This document shows, piece by piece, positions 1 to 9,309 of a stretch of DNA of 64,000 bases. The notes under the pieces were generated by a model that had not been told where the DNA came from, did no database searches, and saw only the letters and a list, made by a program, of their open reading frames with translations. Numbering within the stretch: position 1 is the stretch's first letter; each line of letters starts with the position of its first letter. The stretch covers positions 1 through 64,000 of the forward strand of contig JAJDCQ010000159.1 of NCBI GenBank assembly GCA_029260755.1. Direction: 5' to 3'. The position numbers and the translations under genes are program-made. Origin of the DNA: Planctomycetota bacterium (lineage in GTDB: Bacteria > Planctomycetota > J058 > JAJDCQ01).

Positions 1-120
1 ATGGAAGCCAGGCGAATTCGGCATTCACTTCCAGCGGATCGGAGCCGGGAGAAGAGACGGAAGGACGAACGGGGAGCCGCCACGTCGGCCCCCCTGAGAT
101 TCCCCTTGACGGAGGGGCCT

Positions 121-245
121 TCCCATGGAAGACACGGAGGGCACGGAGGGGATCCGGGTCTTCGACCGCTCGGCGCGTCCTCCGTGAGTCCTCCGTGTTC
201 TCTGTGCCTCCGTGGTGACATCTGCTCGCCGAAGGCGAGCCCATC
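121..245. repeat. Dispersed palindromic repeat, CACGGAGG family, copy 1
   Basis: gacacggagggcacggagg ... tcctccgtgttctctgtgcctccgtggtgacatctgctcgccgaaggcgagcccatcgg; same ends recur at 6029-6240 and 63640-63868. Confidence 0.85.
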
Positions 246-480
246 GGCACCTGAACGAGCTTGATAGTCCCGGCTCGGTCTAGCTCGGGCTCGCTCCTGA
301 TCGGTTCCGCTGCGACGGAGCCCGCGCCGCTTTCGATGACCGGGAGTCACACCCGGGCTCCAGCGGCGCCACCGACATCACACCGAACCAAAGACTGGCC
401 CGCTACTTGAAGCCCTGACCCGGCGAGCGGCACTGAGCGTGCGATACGGCTCCTCCCATCCAAACGAGAGGAGTCGAGAC

Positions 481-1740
481 GTGAAGAGCAACCAGACAGA
501 GACCCGCCGCTTCGCCCCGTCCCGCCTGACGATGGTCGCGATCGCGGCCGTCGCCGTGACCGTCGGCTATCGTCTGCTTCCGCGATCGGCGTCGCCCGAT
601 CCCCTGCCGACCGCCGCGGCGGCCGACGCGGAGGACGACGGTCCGCGCCCGGCCCCGCCGGCCGAGCCAGCGGCCCCTTCGCCCGCCGCAACTCCGGAAG
701 GGCCGTCCGAGCCCGAAGAGGAGTGGTGGGAGCCGCTCGCAACCGGCGAGCACGCCCCGGTCGACACCGTCGTCAAGGTGATCGCCGAGCACGAGATGAC
801 GATCCGCCACAACCTCGAGCGCCCGGTCTTCGTCCGGGCCCTCTTCGAAGGCGAGCCCGTCCCCGAGATCCCGATCATCGTCAGCCACATGATGCTGAAG
901 AAGGACACGCAGATCGGCCTCTTCGAGCAGCGGGCCGACGCGCGGGGCCGCCTCGCCTTCACCGCGAAGAACGGCCGCTTCAAGATCAAGGTGCATGCCC
1001 GCCATGGCTACTACGGCGAGACCCACGCCCGCCTCGACTTCCTCGACCGCCAGCTCGTCGTCACGCTCGAGCTGAAGAAGGCCGTCACCCTCACCGGCCG
1101 GATCGTCGACGAGCGGGGCGCGCCCGTCGAGGGTCCGATCTTCCTGTCCGGCGATGGAGGGGACAGCGTTCAGCACGAGTACGCCAACGAGGACGGGACG
1201 TTCCAGATCGGTCCCTTCCAGCCGGGCACCCTCTCGCTCCACCTCGAGCACCGGTTCCACCACTTCAGGTCGATGTTCTTCCAAGAGGTCGAGGCGGGAC
1301 AGGGTCCCATCACGATCGTGGTGCCCGACGGACATCAGCGACCCGTCCGAGACATCGTTGCCGAGGTCTACACCGTCCCCGGCGTTCCGACCCACTTCGA
1401 CGCGCTCCTCCGAGGAGGCGGTAACGCTCTCAAGGTGCTGCACGACGCTCGACCCGCTCCCGCGGGAATCCCGCTGCGCTACGGAGTCACGACCGAGGGT
1501 TCCCTCCGGATCCGGGGCGTCGCCGGGCGACCGGCTCATGGCGTGACCAGGGAGTCGCAGCGGGACTGGCTGATCTTCCACGTCGACAACCACGACCTCC
1601 ACGAGGACGAAGGCGCGGTGCGCATCTTCCTGGTGCCGCTCCGAGCAGCGCTCGGCTACACCGACGAGTATCGAGCGGCCCTCCGCGAGCGCATCGAGGG
1701 AGCGCGCTCCACGCGGAAGCGTCGTCTCGGCGACGACTGA
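481..1740 (+). CDS. Membrane-anchored hypothetical protein with carboxypeptidase-regulatory-like beta domains
   Basis: ORF with GTG start after gagaggag SD-like sequence; N-terminal TM followed by Pro/Ala-rich linker; 'VTLTGRIVDERGAPVEGPIFLSGDGG' resembles CarboxypepD_reg. Confidence 0.7.
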   Translation: MKSNQTETRRFAPSRLTMVAIAAVAVTVGYRLLPRSASPDPLPTAAAADAEDDGPRPAPPAEPAAPSPAATPEGPSEPEEEWWEPLATGEHAPVDTVVKVIAEHEMTIRHNLERPVFVRALFEGEPVPEIPIIVSHMMLKKDTQIGLFEQRADARGRLAFTAKNGRFKIKVHARHGYYGETHARLDFLDRQLVVTLELKKAVTLTGRIVDERGAPVEGPIFLSGDGGDSVQHEYANEDGTFQIGPFQPGTLSLHLEHRFHHFRSMFFQEVEAGQGPITIVVPDGHQRPVRDIVAEVYTVPGVPTHFDALLRGGGNALKVLHDARPAPAGIPLRYGVTTEGSLRIRGVAGRPAHGVTRESQRDWLIFHVDNHDLHEDEGAVRIFLVPLRAALGYTDEYRAALRERIEGARSTRKRRLGDD

Positions 1741-1770
1741 CCGAACCCGACCCGCCCCACGCCAACACGA

Positions 1771-1801
1771 CGACGGCCGGCGCCCCGCGCGCCGGCCGTC
1801 G
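1771..1801. terminator. GC-rich hairpin (13-bp perfect stem), terminator-like
   Basis: cgacggccggcgc-cccgc-gcgccggccgtcg just after the 481-1740 stop; no clear T tract. Confidence 0.5.
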
Positions 1802-2096
1802 GCGCATTGGCCACCGTTCCCGGTGGCCCCGCCCCGCGCTGCGCTGCAACCGCCGCGAAGCACCGCGAGAGGCAGCGACGGGCTCGAGTCGGACCGATGA
1901 CCTGGAGTCACACCCCTGCCCTCGAACGAGCCGATGCACGGCTGGCGCCGCGCCGCCGGGAACGAGCGCAAACCCCCATCACTCCTGCCTCTGCGGACGA
2001 AAGGCGGGCCCACCGACGAGGCCACCGACGGACCTGGCACCGGAGGTGCTCTATGGCCTGTCGAACGGCGCAAGTCGCCCCAGAGAGGAGTCGGAG

Positions 2097-5000
2097 ATGA
2101 GAAACATACGTGATATCGGGACCCGGAGCGATCGCTGGTGGATTCTGAAGGCGCTCGCCGTCATCTGCATCGTCCACCTGCTGGCATCGGCCCGCGCGGC
2201 CGTGGCTCTCGGCCAAGACGAGCCCCGTCAGTTCGAAGGCGTCACCGAGGACGGGCGCGCGTTCACCGCGTCGATCGTCGGCGACAACGCCGTCGTCCAG
2301 CTCGGCGAGGGGAGAGCGCAGAGCTTCCCCATCGCTGCCGCCGGGCGAAGAGTCGTCGGCCTCGAGGTCGTCGTCCGTGACGAAGAGACGTTCAACCGGA
2401 GCCTCCAGCGGATCTTCGCCACGCCCGAGGCCGCCGTTCCGAGCCTCGTCGTGACGCCTATCTTCGAGCCGGCCTCGACCGGCTCGCGCGAACCCGAGCG
2501 GGTGCCCTCGGACGCGCCGCCGCCGGCGGGCCCGACGTCCGACGCCTTCGAGCGCCTCTTCGACGCCACCCGCGCCGAGAGCGACGAGCCGCAGGACGAC
2601 CTCGAGCTCACGATGCTGCGCGTCCGCACCGAGAGCCAGCCCGAGCTGACGGCCGGCACCGCGGTCGTCCGATTCCGCGACGAGGTCCGCTACGAGATCA
2701 CGACCGAACCCGCCGGCCGCGAGAACGACGTGGAGGTGTTCCTCCTGACCGACGACGGCTCGGAGTCGAGCCTCGGCACGGGCAACGGCAATTTCCGGTT
2801 CGCCGAGTCGCCCGACCGCGTGGGCGGCAAGCTGATCGCCCGGCTCGACGACACGAGCCGGACCGTCCGTCTCCGTCCCGAGTCGATTCGCGTCGACGCG
2901 TTCGTCGACGGGGACCGGGCGCGCGCCACGAGCGGTGAGATCGCCTCCGACGGCCGGACGACGCCCGGCGAGAAGCTGGTCGTCCAGAAGGGCGAAGCGA
3001 TTCGATTCACCGTCGCGCCGGATCGGGGCGGCGAGTCGTTCACCATCACCGATGGCACGCAGCGCACGAACGTCTCCGGACGGATGACGACCGACGACCG
3101 CGCCCTCCGCGGCGGGAGCTTCCAGGCGGCGCTCGCTCGACTGGCCGAATCGCCCGTGATCGACATCGACGTGGTCGAGCTCATGGCGATCCACCTCGAG
3201 ACCGACGACCTGACGGCCACGGCGAGCCGGGATGCGCCGCAGGAGACCCCGGCGCGGGCCACCCGAGAAGACGTCGCCCGCGCGACGCTTCGCCTCGAGA
3301 TGATCCCCGAAGGGCACTCCTTCCGCGGACGCATCGGGGTCGCGGGAACGAAGCTCGGCAGCTCGAGAACGCACGAGCAGCCCTTCGAGGGAACGGAGGC
3401 CCCGTTCGCCCCTCTCCTGAAGGCCGCCGGTCGCCTCCCCACGGCCGTTCGCATCGAGGTTCGGCCCGACCGGGGCGACGCGCTCGAGCTGTCGGTCCGG
3501 ATCACGAACAGGCAGGCCGACGGGCGGTTCGACGTCGAGGGCCCCGTCAGTCTCTTCCCGGGCGAGCGCTCCGTCACCCAGGGAGGCTCGCCGTTCCTCG
3601 GCCACCTGCCGTTCGTCCTCGCGAAGCGCGGTCCTCGTTCCGAGCAGCTCCACATCGCGGATCTCGAGGTGGTCGAGGAGTTCGAGGAAGGGCCCGGCCT
3701 CCTCGAGGCAGGCAGCGTCGCGTTTCGGCCGCTCGAGAACGAGAAGGCCGACGAGATCGTCGGGACGGTCACCCTGAAGGCGCGCGAGGATGCGCTCCCC
3801 GACGGCGTTCGAGAGCGCTCGACCCAGCTCGTCGTCTACACGCGCGGTCCCAACCGCCGACGCCTCGACGCCGTCGAGGTGGTCGTGAACCGCGTCAAGG
3901 TCGAGATCGTCGCGCTCCCGAGGACCATCTTCGCGAGCACCGACGGCGCCCTCTGGATCGAGTTCCGGGTGACGTCGGAGGCGCGGCGGCCGAAGGAGAA
4001 CCGCCACTTCGAGTTCGATGAGATCACCTGCCGGTTGTTCCAGACCGAGAACACGTCGAAGACGATTCGTCGCCAGCTCCTCAGCGCCCAGCTCGAGACG
4101 AAGGAGACCCTCCTCCGCGACCCCGAGCACCCTGGTCGCTACGTCGTCTCCCTTCCGGCCGAGATTCTCCGCGAGCTCGAGCCCGCCTCCGACAAGGACA
4201 ACCCGACGCTCTCGCGCTTCCGGATCGACGACCTCGATGTCCAGATCGAGGTCGCGTGTCGTCCGGTCGACTCGAAGGGCTCCGCCCCGGCGGATGCGCC
4301 CGAGCTCCGCGGCACGTCGAACAAGAAGACGCTCCGGTCGGCCTGGACTCACCAGATCACCTGCGTCGACCAGGGGAAGCCGAAATCCGGCAAGCTCGAG
4401 TGGATCGAAGCGATCGCGCTGGCGACGCTGACCGGCGTGACGAGCGAAGGCGATGCGACGACGGTCTCGGTCGGCAAGCGGCGCGTCGAGAACATCGCCG
4501 GCTTCCCGGGCAAGCACGACTTCGGCGCGCGCGGCTACCGAGACGTGGCCCGCTTCCTCGCGGGTCACCAACGCCCCATCGTCACTCACGAGCTCACGAA
4601 GACCGGCGGGTCGATCGGCGTCGAGGCGGCCGGCCAGGTCCACCCCGGAGTCGCGAGGAAGGCGAAGCTTCACCTGAGCACCCAGGACCACGTCCTCGCC
4701 GCCGTCTTCGGGGTCCATCACGCGTACACGCCGAGCCCGACCTCGACCTTTCCGGAATTCGAGGCGGTGAAGGGTGACTCGAACCGGACCGAAACCGCAA
4801 ACATCGAGCTCGACCTTCGGCCCGCGTTTCACTACCAGAGCAACCTCGATGACGTCGTCGGCGGCACCCGATTCCGGCCGGGCGTCTTCGCGGACGAGAT
4901 CCTGACGATGACGAACACTCTCGCGGACATCGGGCTCGCCAAGGGACACCCGATCACTCAGGGGATTGCCCTGGCCGTGAAGGCGTTCGTGCTCGGCCGC

Positions 5001-5405
5001 GAAGCGCTGGCGGCCCTCGGCGTCTTCGGCGCGAGCGACCTCGACTTCGATACGATCGACTTCCCCATGTCCTTCAACGGCGCCGCTGCCGCGATCACCG
5101 TCTCGATGGACGACCGCGCCGCGGTGAGCCTGCAGCCGCGCGGCAAGGTCATCAGCCGAGTCACGTTCCCGCAGAGCAGGAGCTTCGACCGCGGCCGGAG
5201 CTCCGACAGCCACCCCCGGGCGGAGTTCCGAACCGCCCAGTCGTTTCAGAGCGGCGAGATCTACGTCTTCACGGTGCAGACGAACGTGTCGGTCTGGGGC
5301 GCGACGCACAGCCCCAAGACCTCGAAGACGCCCGTCGTGACGGGACTCGAAGTCGAGTTCGAGGGAGACTTGAAGTGGTCGATCCAGTGGAAGGGTACCG
5401 ACTGA
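2097..5405 (+). CDS. Large secreted hypothetical protein
   Basis: ATG after agaggag; N-terminal signal/TM 'WWILKALAVICIVHLLASARAAVALG'; long uninterrupted ORF; no family recognised. Confidence 0.75.
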   Translation: MRNIRDIGTRSDRWWILKALAVICIVHLLASARAAVALGQDEPRQFEGVTEDGRAFTASIVGDNAVVQLGEGRAQSFPIAAAGRRVVGLEVVVRDEETFNRSLQRIFATPEAAVPSLVVTPIFEPASTGSREPERVPSDAPPPAGPTSDAFERLFDATRAESDEPQDDLELTMLRVRTESQPELTAGTAVVRFRDEVRYEITTEPAGRENDVEVFLLTDDGSESSLGTGNGNFRFAESPDRVGGKLIARLDDTSRTVRLRPESIRVDAFVDGDRARATSGEIASDGRTTPGEKLVVQKGEAIRFTVAPDRGGESFTITDGTQRTNVSGRMTTDDRALRGGSFQAALARLAESPVIDIDVVELMAIHLETDDLTATASRDAPQETPARATREDVARATLRLEMIPEGHSFRGRIGVAGTKLGSSRTHEQPFEGTEAPFAPLLKAAGRLPTAVRIEVRPDRGDALELSVRITNRQADGRFDVEGPVSLFPGERSVTQGGSPFLGHLPFVLAKRGPRSEQLHIADLEVVEEFEEGPGLLEAGSVAFRPLENEKADEIVGTVTLKAREDALPDGVRERSTQLVVYTRGPNRRRLDAVEVVVNRVKVEIVALPRTIFASTDGALWIEFRVTSEARRPKENRHFEFDEITCRLFQTENTSKTIRRQLLSAQLETKETLLRDPEHPGRYVVSLPAEILRELEPASDKDNPTLSRFRIDDLDVQIEVACRPVDSKGSAPADAPELRGTSNKKTLRSAWTHQITCVDQGKPKSGKLEWIEAIALATLTGVTSEGDATTVSVGKRRVENIAGFPGKHDFGARGYRDVARFLAGHQRPIVTHELTKTGGSIGVEAAGQVHPGVARKAKLHLSTQDHVLAAVFGVHHAYTPSPTSTFPEFEAVKGDSNRTETANIELDLRPAFHYQSNLDDVVGGTRFRPGVFADEILTMTNTLADIGLAKGHPITQGIALAVKAFVLGREALAALGVFGASDLDFDTIDFPMSFNGAAAAITVSMDDRAAVSLQPRGKVISRVTFPQSRSFDRGRSSDSHPRAEFRTAQSFQSGEIYVFTVQTNVSVWGATHSPKTSKTPVVTGLEVEFEGDLKWSIQWKGTD

Positions 5406-5468
5406 CCAACCCCGAGCAGATCCCCCTTGACGCCCCCCCGCCCCCGGGCAGAATCGCCCGGAACGCGA

Positions 5469-5503
5469 CCGACGGCCGGCGCCATCCTGGCGCCGGCCGT
5501 CGG
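5469..5503. terminator. GC-rich hairpin (15-bp perfect stem), terminator-like
   Basis: ccgacggccggcgcc-atcct-ggcgccggccgtcgg after the 2097-5405 stop; arm shared with the hairpin at 1771-1801. Confidence 0.5.
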
Positions 5504-5545
5504 CCATCCGCCTCACCGCACATCGACTCCAAGGAGACGACGACC

Positions 5546-6013
5546 ATGGCCGGCCGAATCGATGCGATCCTCGCCGAGAAGAAGATCGAGCTTCCCAAGG
5601 CCTCGACGCCGGCGGCGGCCTACGTCCCGTTCGTGAAGACGGGCAACCTCGTCGTCGTCGCCGGGCAGGTCACCGTCTGGAACGGGGAGTGGAAGTTCAT
5701 CGGGAAGGTCGGCGCCGACTTCACCATCGAGCAGGGCCAGGAGGCGGCCCGCCTGTGCGGGCTCAATATGATCGCCCATCTCCGGAACGCCTGCGACGGC
5801 GACCTCGACCGGGTGACCCGCGTCGTTCGCCTCGGCGGGTTCGTGAACGCTGGACCCGACTTCCACGACCACCCCAAGGTCATCAACGGGGCGAGCGAGC
5901 TGATGATGGACATCTGGGGCGACGCCGGGAAGCACGCCCGCGCCGCCGTCGGGTGCTCGTCGCTTCCGTTCAACGTGGCGGTCGAGATCGATGGGATCTT
6001 CGAGGTCGCCTGA
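5546..6013 (+). CDS. RidA/YjgF/UK114 family protein
   Basis: 'YVPFVKTGNLVVVAGQVTVWNGEWKFIGKVGADFTIEQGQEAARLCGLNMI...RVVRLGGFVNAGPDFHDHPKVINGASELMMDIWGDAGKHARAAVGCSSLPFNVAVEIDGIFEV'; ATG with aaggaga SD. Confidence 0.93.
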   Translation: MAGRIDAILAEKKIELPKASTPAAAYVPFVKTGNLVVVAGQVTVWNGEWKFIGKVGADFTIEQGQEAARLCGLNMIAHLRNACDGDLDRVTRVVRLGGFVNAGPDFHDHPKVINGASELMMDIWGDAGKHARAAVGCSSLPFNVAVEIDGIFEVA

Positions 6014-6028
6014 TCGGTCGGTCGGCGG

Positions 6029-6240
6029 GCTCGCCTTTGGCGAGCAGGATGTCACCACGGAGACACGGAGGACACGGAGAATCCACGGAGCAGATCGCGG
6101 GGGCTTCCGATGAGCCGTGCGGCCCTCGCGCTCACCGCAGTGGCGCCAACCCGGGTCGAGCTGCCCGCGTTTCTCCGTGAATCCTCCGTGTCCTCCGTGT
6201 ATCCGTGGTGACGACCATCTTCGCCGAAGGCGAAGCCAGC
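6029..6240. repeat. Dispersed palindromic repeat, CACGGAGG family, copy 2 (full inverted repeat)
   Basis: gctcgcctttggcgagcaggatgtcaccacggagacacggaggacacggag ... ctccgtgtcctccgtgtatccgtggtgacgaccatcttcgccgaaggcgaagc. Confidence 0.9.
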
Positions 6241-6246
6241 CACGGC

Positions 6247-7896
6247 CTAGCGATCCTCGTGAGGGAAGAGCACGCCTCGGGCGAGCTTCCCGGCGGGGTC
6301 GAGCGCCCGCCGGGTCGCGCGCATCTGCTCGATCCCCTCCTCGCCGTAGAGCTGCCTCAGCAGCGCCTGCTTGAGCGGGTTCCTCCCGACGCCGTGCTCG
6401 GCGAGGGGTGATCCCCCGCGGGCGACCACCTCGCGTCCGAGCTCGAGGATCGCCTCCTCGCCGCTCGTGACGTCGGCGAGGCTGCTCGGGATCACGTTGG
6501 GGTGGACGTTCCCGTCGGAGATGTGGCCCCAGATCGCCACGTCGAGGCCGCGGCTGCCGAACGCTTCGCGATAGACGTCCATCATCTCGCCGAACCGCTC
6601 GTAGGGAACGATCATGTCGGCGGCGACCTTGTGGATCCCCGCGTCGACCTCTCGCTTCGCCTTCTCGACCCGATGGTTCACCGCGACCGGCACCGCCTCG
6701 CGCACCGCGAAGAGCTGTCCCGCGCGCCGCGCGTCGCCGGGCATTGCGACGAGGGTGTCCTCGGCGACGTCGTAGCCGTCGAGAATCCGGAGGAGCGCCA
6801 CGATGGCGCTCGCCCCGAGGTCGGAGCTCGGCGGGCGGCGCCCCTCGGCGAAGGCGGCCATCGCCTCGGTCGCCGCCTCGGCGTCCATCGCGCGGGGCAC
6901 CTCGAGCGCGACCAGCAGCATCATCGCGAGGTGCTCGCCGAAGGTGATCCCCGTCTCGCGGTCCTTGCCCTCCTCGCGAAGGATCTCGATCGAGCGGCGG
7001 TCGACGTGCTCGATCGCGCGGACGTCGATCCCGCCGCCCTCGGGGTCCATCCACGTCAGGCGTGACCGGTCACGCAGGCTGCCGACCAGCTCGACGCCCG
7101 CCGCCTCGCTCCGCAGCGGCACGAGGCACCAGAGGACGGCCGGCGGCTCCTCGAGGAGGCGCAGGGTGACCTCGGTGACCACGCCGAGCGTTCCCTCCGA
7201 GCCGATGAAGAGGTCGACGAGGTCCATCCCCGGCGCGGCGTGGTAGCCGGCCGAGCACTTGGGGACCTCGGGCATGGCGTAGCCGGGCACCGACACGACA
7301 GTGACCGAGCCGTCGACCGCGACCACCTCGAAGGTGCCCTCGGGCGATGCCGTCACCGCGCCGCGCTCGAGGTCGAGCACCTCGCCGCTGGCGAGCACGA
7401 CGGTGAGCCCCTCGACCCATCGCCGCGTCGTCCCGTACTTCCACGTCGCCGCGCCGGCGGCGTTCGTCGCGACCGTCCCGCCGACGAAGGCGCCGTCGAA
7501 GGTCGGGGCCGGCGGGTAGAACCGGTCGGCCTCGACGAGGCGCTGCGCGAGGGTCACCAGGGCGACGCCCGGGCCGACCCGGACGCGGTCGCCCTCGATC
7601 GGTCCGACCGCGTCCATCCGCGACGTCTGGAGGACGGCGTCTCCGTCGGGGACGGCGCCGCCGGTGAGCGAGCTCTGCGCCCCCTGCGGCAGCACCCGCG
7701 GCTCCTCGCGGAGCACCCAGGCGACCTCGCCCTCGGTCCTCGGCAGGTAGACCCGCTCGGTCCGTCCGCCCGGGAAACGCGAGGCGTCCTCGATGTAGGT
7801 CGCCACCTCGTCCGCCCCCTCCAGCATCGAGGGCCGCTGCACCGGTCCGCGCGGCGGCCGAGCCTCGACGACGTGGGCGCCGCGCTTCGCGATCAC
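6247..7896 (-). CDS. FAD-linked oxidase (GlcD/D-lactate dehydrogenase-like)
   Basis: 'RVYLPRTEGEVAWVLREEPRVLPQGAQSSLTGGAVPDGD...GGTVATNAAGAATWKYGTTRRWVEGLTVVLASGEVLDL...GSEGTLGVVTEVTLRL...SPLAEHGVGRNPLKQALL'; GTG start overlapping the upstream larA-like stop. Confidence 0.9.
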   Translation of the reverse strand: MIAKRGAHVVEARPPRGPVQRPSMLEGADEVATYIEDASRFPGGRTERVYLPRTEGEVAWVLREEPRVLPQGAQSSLTGGAVPDGDAVLQTSRMDAVGPIEGDRVRVGPGVALVTLAQRLVEADRFYPPAPTFDGAFVGGTVATNAAGAATWKYGTTRRWVEGLTVVLASGEVLDLERGAVTASPEGTFEVVAVDGSVTVVSVPGYAMPEVPKCSAGYHAAPGMDLVDLFIGSEGTLGVVTEVTLRLLEEPPAVLWCLVPLRSEAAGVELVGSLRDRSRLTWMDPEGGGIDVRAIEHVDRRSIEILREEGKDRETGITFGEHLAMMLLVALEVPRAMDAEAATEAMAAFAEGRRPPSSDLGASAIVALLRILDGYDVAEDTLVAMPGDARRAGQLFAVREAVPVAVNHRVEKAKREVDAGIHKVAADMIVPYERFGEMMDVYREAFGSRGLDVAIWGHISDGNVHPNVIPSSLADVTSGEEAILELGREVVARGGSPLAEHGVGRNPLKQALLRQLYGEEGIEQMRATRRALDPAGKLARGVLFPHEDR

Positions 7897-9182
7897 GAGC
7901 TCACCTCCAGGACGAGATTGCCGGCGTCCGCGACGACGAGGCCGGTCGGCCGGACTCCGTCCGCGACGGCGGCGGCCGGGCGCTCGGCGAGCCACTCGGC
8001 CGCGGCCGCGCGGTCGCGGAGCGGGGTCAGCCCGATCGCCCGCAGCGTCGCCTCGGAGACGCCCGGCGTGATCGCGCCGACCGCCACGTCGCGCGCCGCA
8101 GGGTCGGTCAGCGCCCGCAGCCGGACCGCCTTGTGATCCCCGAGCCGATACCCCTCCTCGGCAACGACGCGCCGGGCCGCCTCGAGGGTGGCCGCGCGCT
8201 CGAGCAGTCGAACGAACCGATCGATGCCCACCCCGCGGAGGCAGGCGGCCTCGAGGACGATCGCCCCGCCGCGCCGCACGGCGGCCTCGACGTTCTTGAT
8301 CCCCTTGTCCGCCTGGTAGAGCGAGCGGTCGAGCGGCGGCTCGACCTGGCTCACCACGAGGTCGACCGGCGCGGTCGCGACCGCGGCCACCTCCCGGACG
8401 AGCGGGACGGCCTCGCGGAGCGCCGCGAGCGGCTCGCCGGCCGTCGCGGCCACGACCCGGCCGCCGACGATCAGCTCGTTCACCGCGAAGAGCTCCCGTC
8501 CCGCCGCGAGGGCGTCGACGATCGCGACGATCCCGGCGTGCACCGGATTGCCGTCGAGCGCGAGGGGGCGCGCGCCCGGCTCGAGGGCGGCGGCGTGATT
8601 CGCCTCGATCTCGTCGCGCGCGAGGACGCCGATCGAGAGCGTCTTGTGAGCGCCGGTCACGCCGGCGAAGTAGTGCGGCTCGAGGCTGCCGATCGCGAGG
8701 ACGAACCGCGCCGCGGCGACGTCGCGCTGGAGCCGAAACGGCCCGACCGGGGCGAGGCTCGCCGCGTCGGTCGCGTCGTGCCACGTGATCGGGGCCGCCT
8801 CGGGACCGAGGCCGGCGTCGGCGAGCGCGGCCCGGATCGGACCGAGGTGCGCCTCGCGCTCGGCCTGCTCGGCGCGATGGCTCCCGGCGGCCACCACGAT
8901 ACGAAGCGCCGGGGCTTCCCCGCCGAGCCGGGCGCGCACCGCGAGCACCGTGGCGAGGGCGAGGTCGGTCCGCGTCGGGCGATGCGGGTCGTTCACGACG
9001 ACCGTGACGGTCTCGCGCGCCGCGCTGGCCCGAGAGAGGAACGCCTCGAGCCCGGCGCTCGCGAGGGCCGCGGCGAGCACTTCGTCCTCGGGCGCGGACG
9101 CCGATCCCCGACGAACGGGACGCGGCGCCACGCGGCGAAGGTCGAAGCCGCTCAGGGTCTCCTCCCAGGACGGGCCGCTCAT
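7893..9182 (-). CDS. LarA-like lactate racemase (DUF2088 family)
   Basis: 'TVVVNDPHRPTRTDLALATVL...IVVAAGSHR...ITWHDATDAASLAPVG...FVLAIGSLEPHYFAGVTGAHKTLSIGVLARDEIEANHA'. Confidence 0.87.
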   Translation of the reverse strand: MSGPSWEETLSGFDLRRVAPRPVRRGSASAPEDEVLAAALASAGLEAFLSRASAARETVTVVVNDPHRPTRTDLALATVLAVRARLGGEAPALRIVVAAGSHRAEQAEREAHLGPIRAALADAGLGPEAAPITWHDATDAASLAPVGPFRLQRDVAAARFVLAIGSLEPHYFAGVTGAHKTLSIGVLARDEIEANHAAALEPGARPLALDGNPVHAGIVAIVDALAAGRELFAVNELIVGGRVVAATAGEPLAALREAVPLVREVAAVATAPVDLVVSQVEPPLDRSLYQADKGIKNVEAAVRRGGAIVLEAACLRGVGIDRFVRLLERAATLEAARRVVAEEGYRLGDHKAVRLRALTDPAARDVAVGAITPGVSEATLRAIGLTPLRDRAAAAEWLAERPAAAVADGVRPTGLVVADAGNLVLEVSS

Positions 9183-9309
9183 GGCGGCAACGGTAAGCCC
9201 GGCCTGGCACGAGGTCAACGTCCGCCGTGGACGATCGATGTCGCCCCGCGTTATAATCGCCGACCCCGCGGAACGATCCGATCCCCGCGAGCGACAGGAG
9301 CGATCCACC

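Noticed and set aside
1-264. 87-aa ORF at the window start and small ORFs in the 15.9-16.5 kb repeat
   Set aside because: Translate palindromic repeat DNA; no coding signature.
1908-5516. 1202-aa minus-strand ORF
   Set aside because: Shadow of the + strand 2097-5405 gene, which has a signal peptide and SD.
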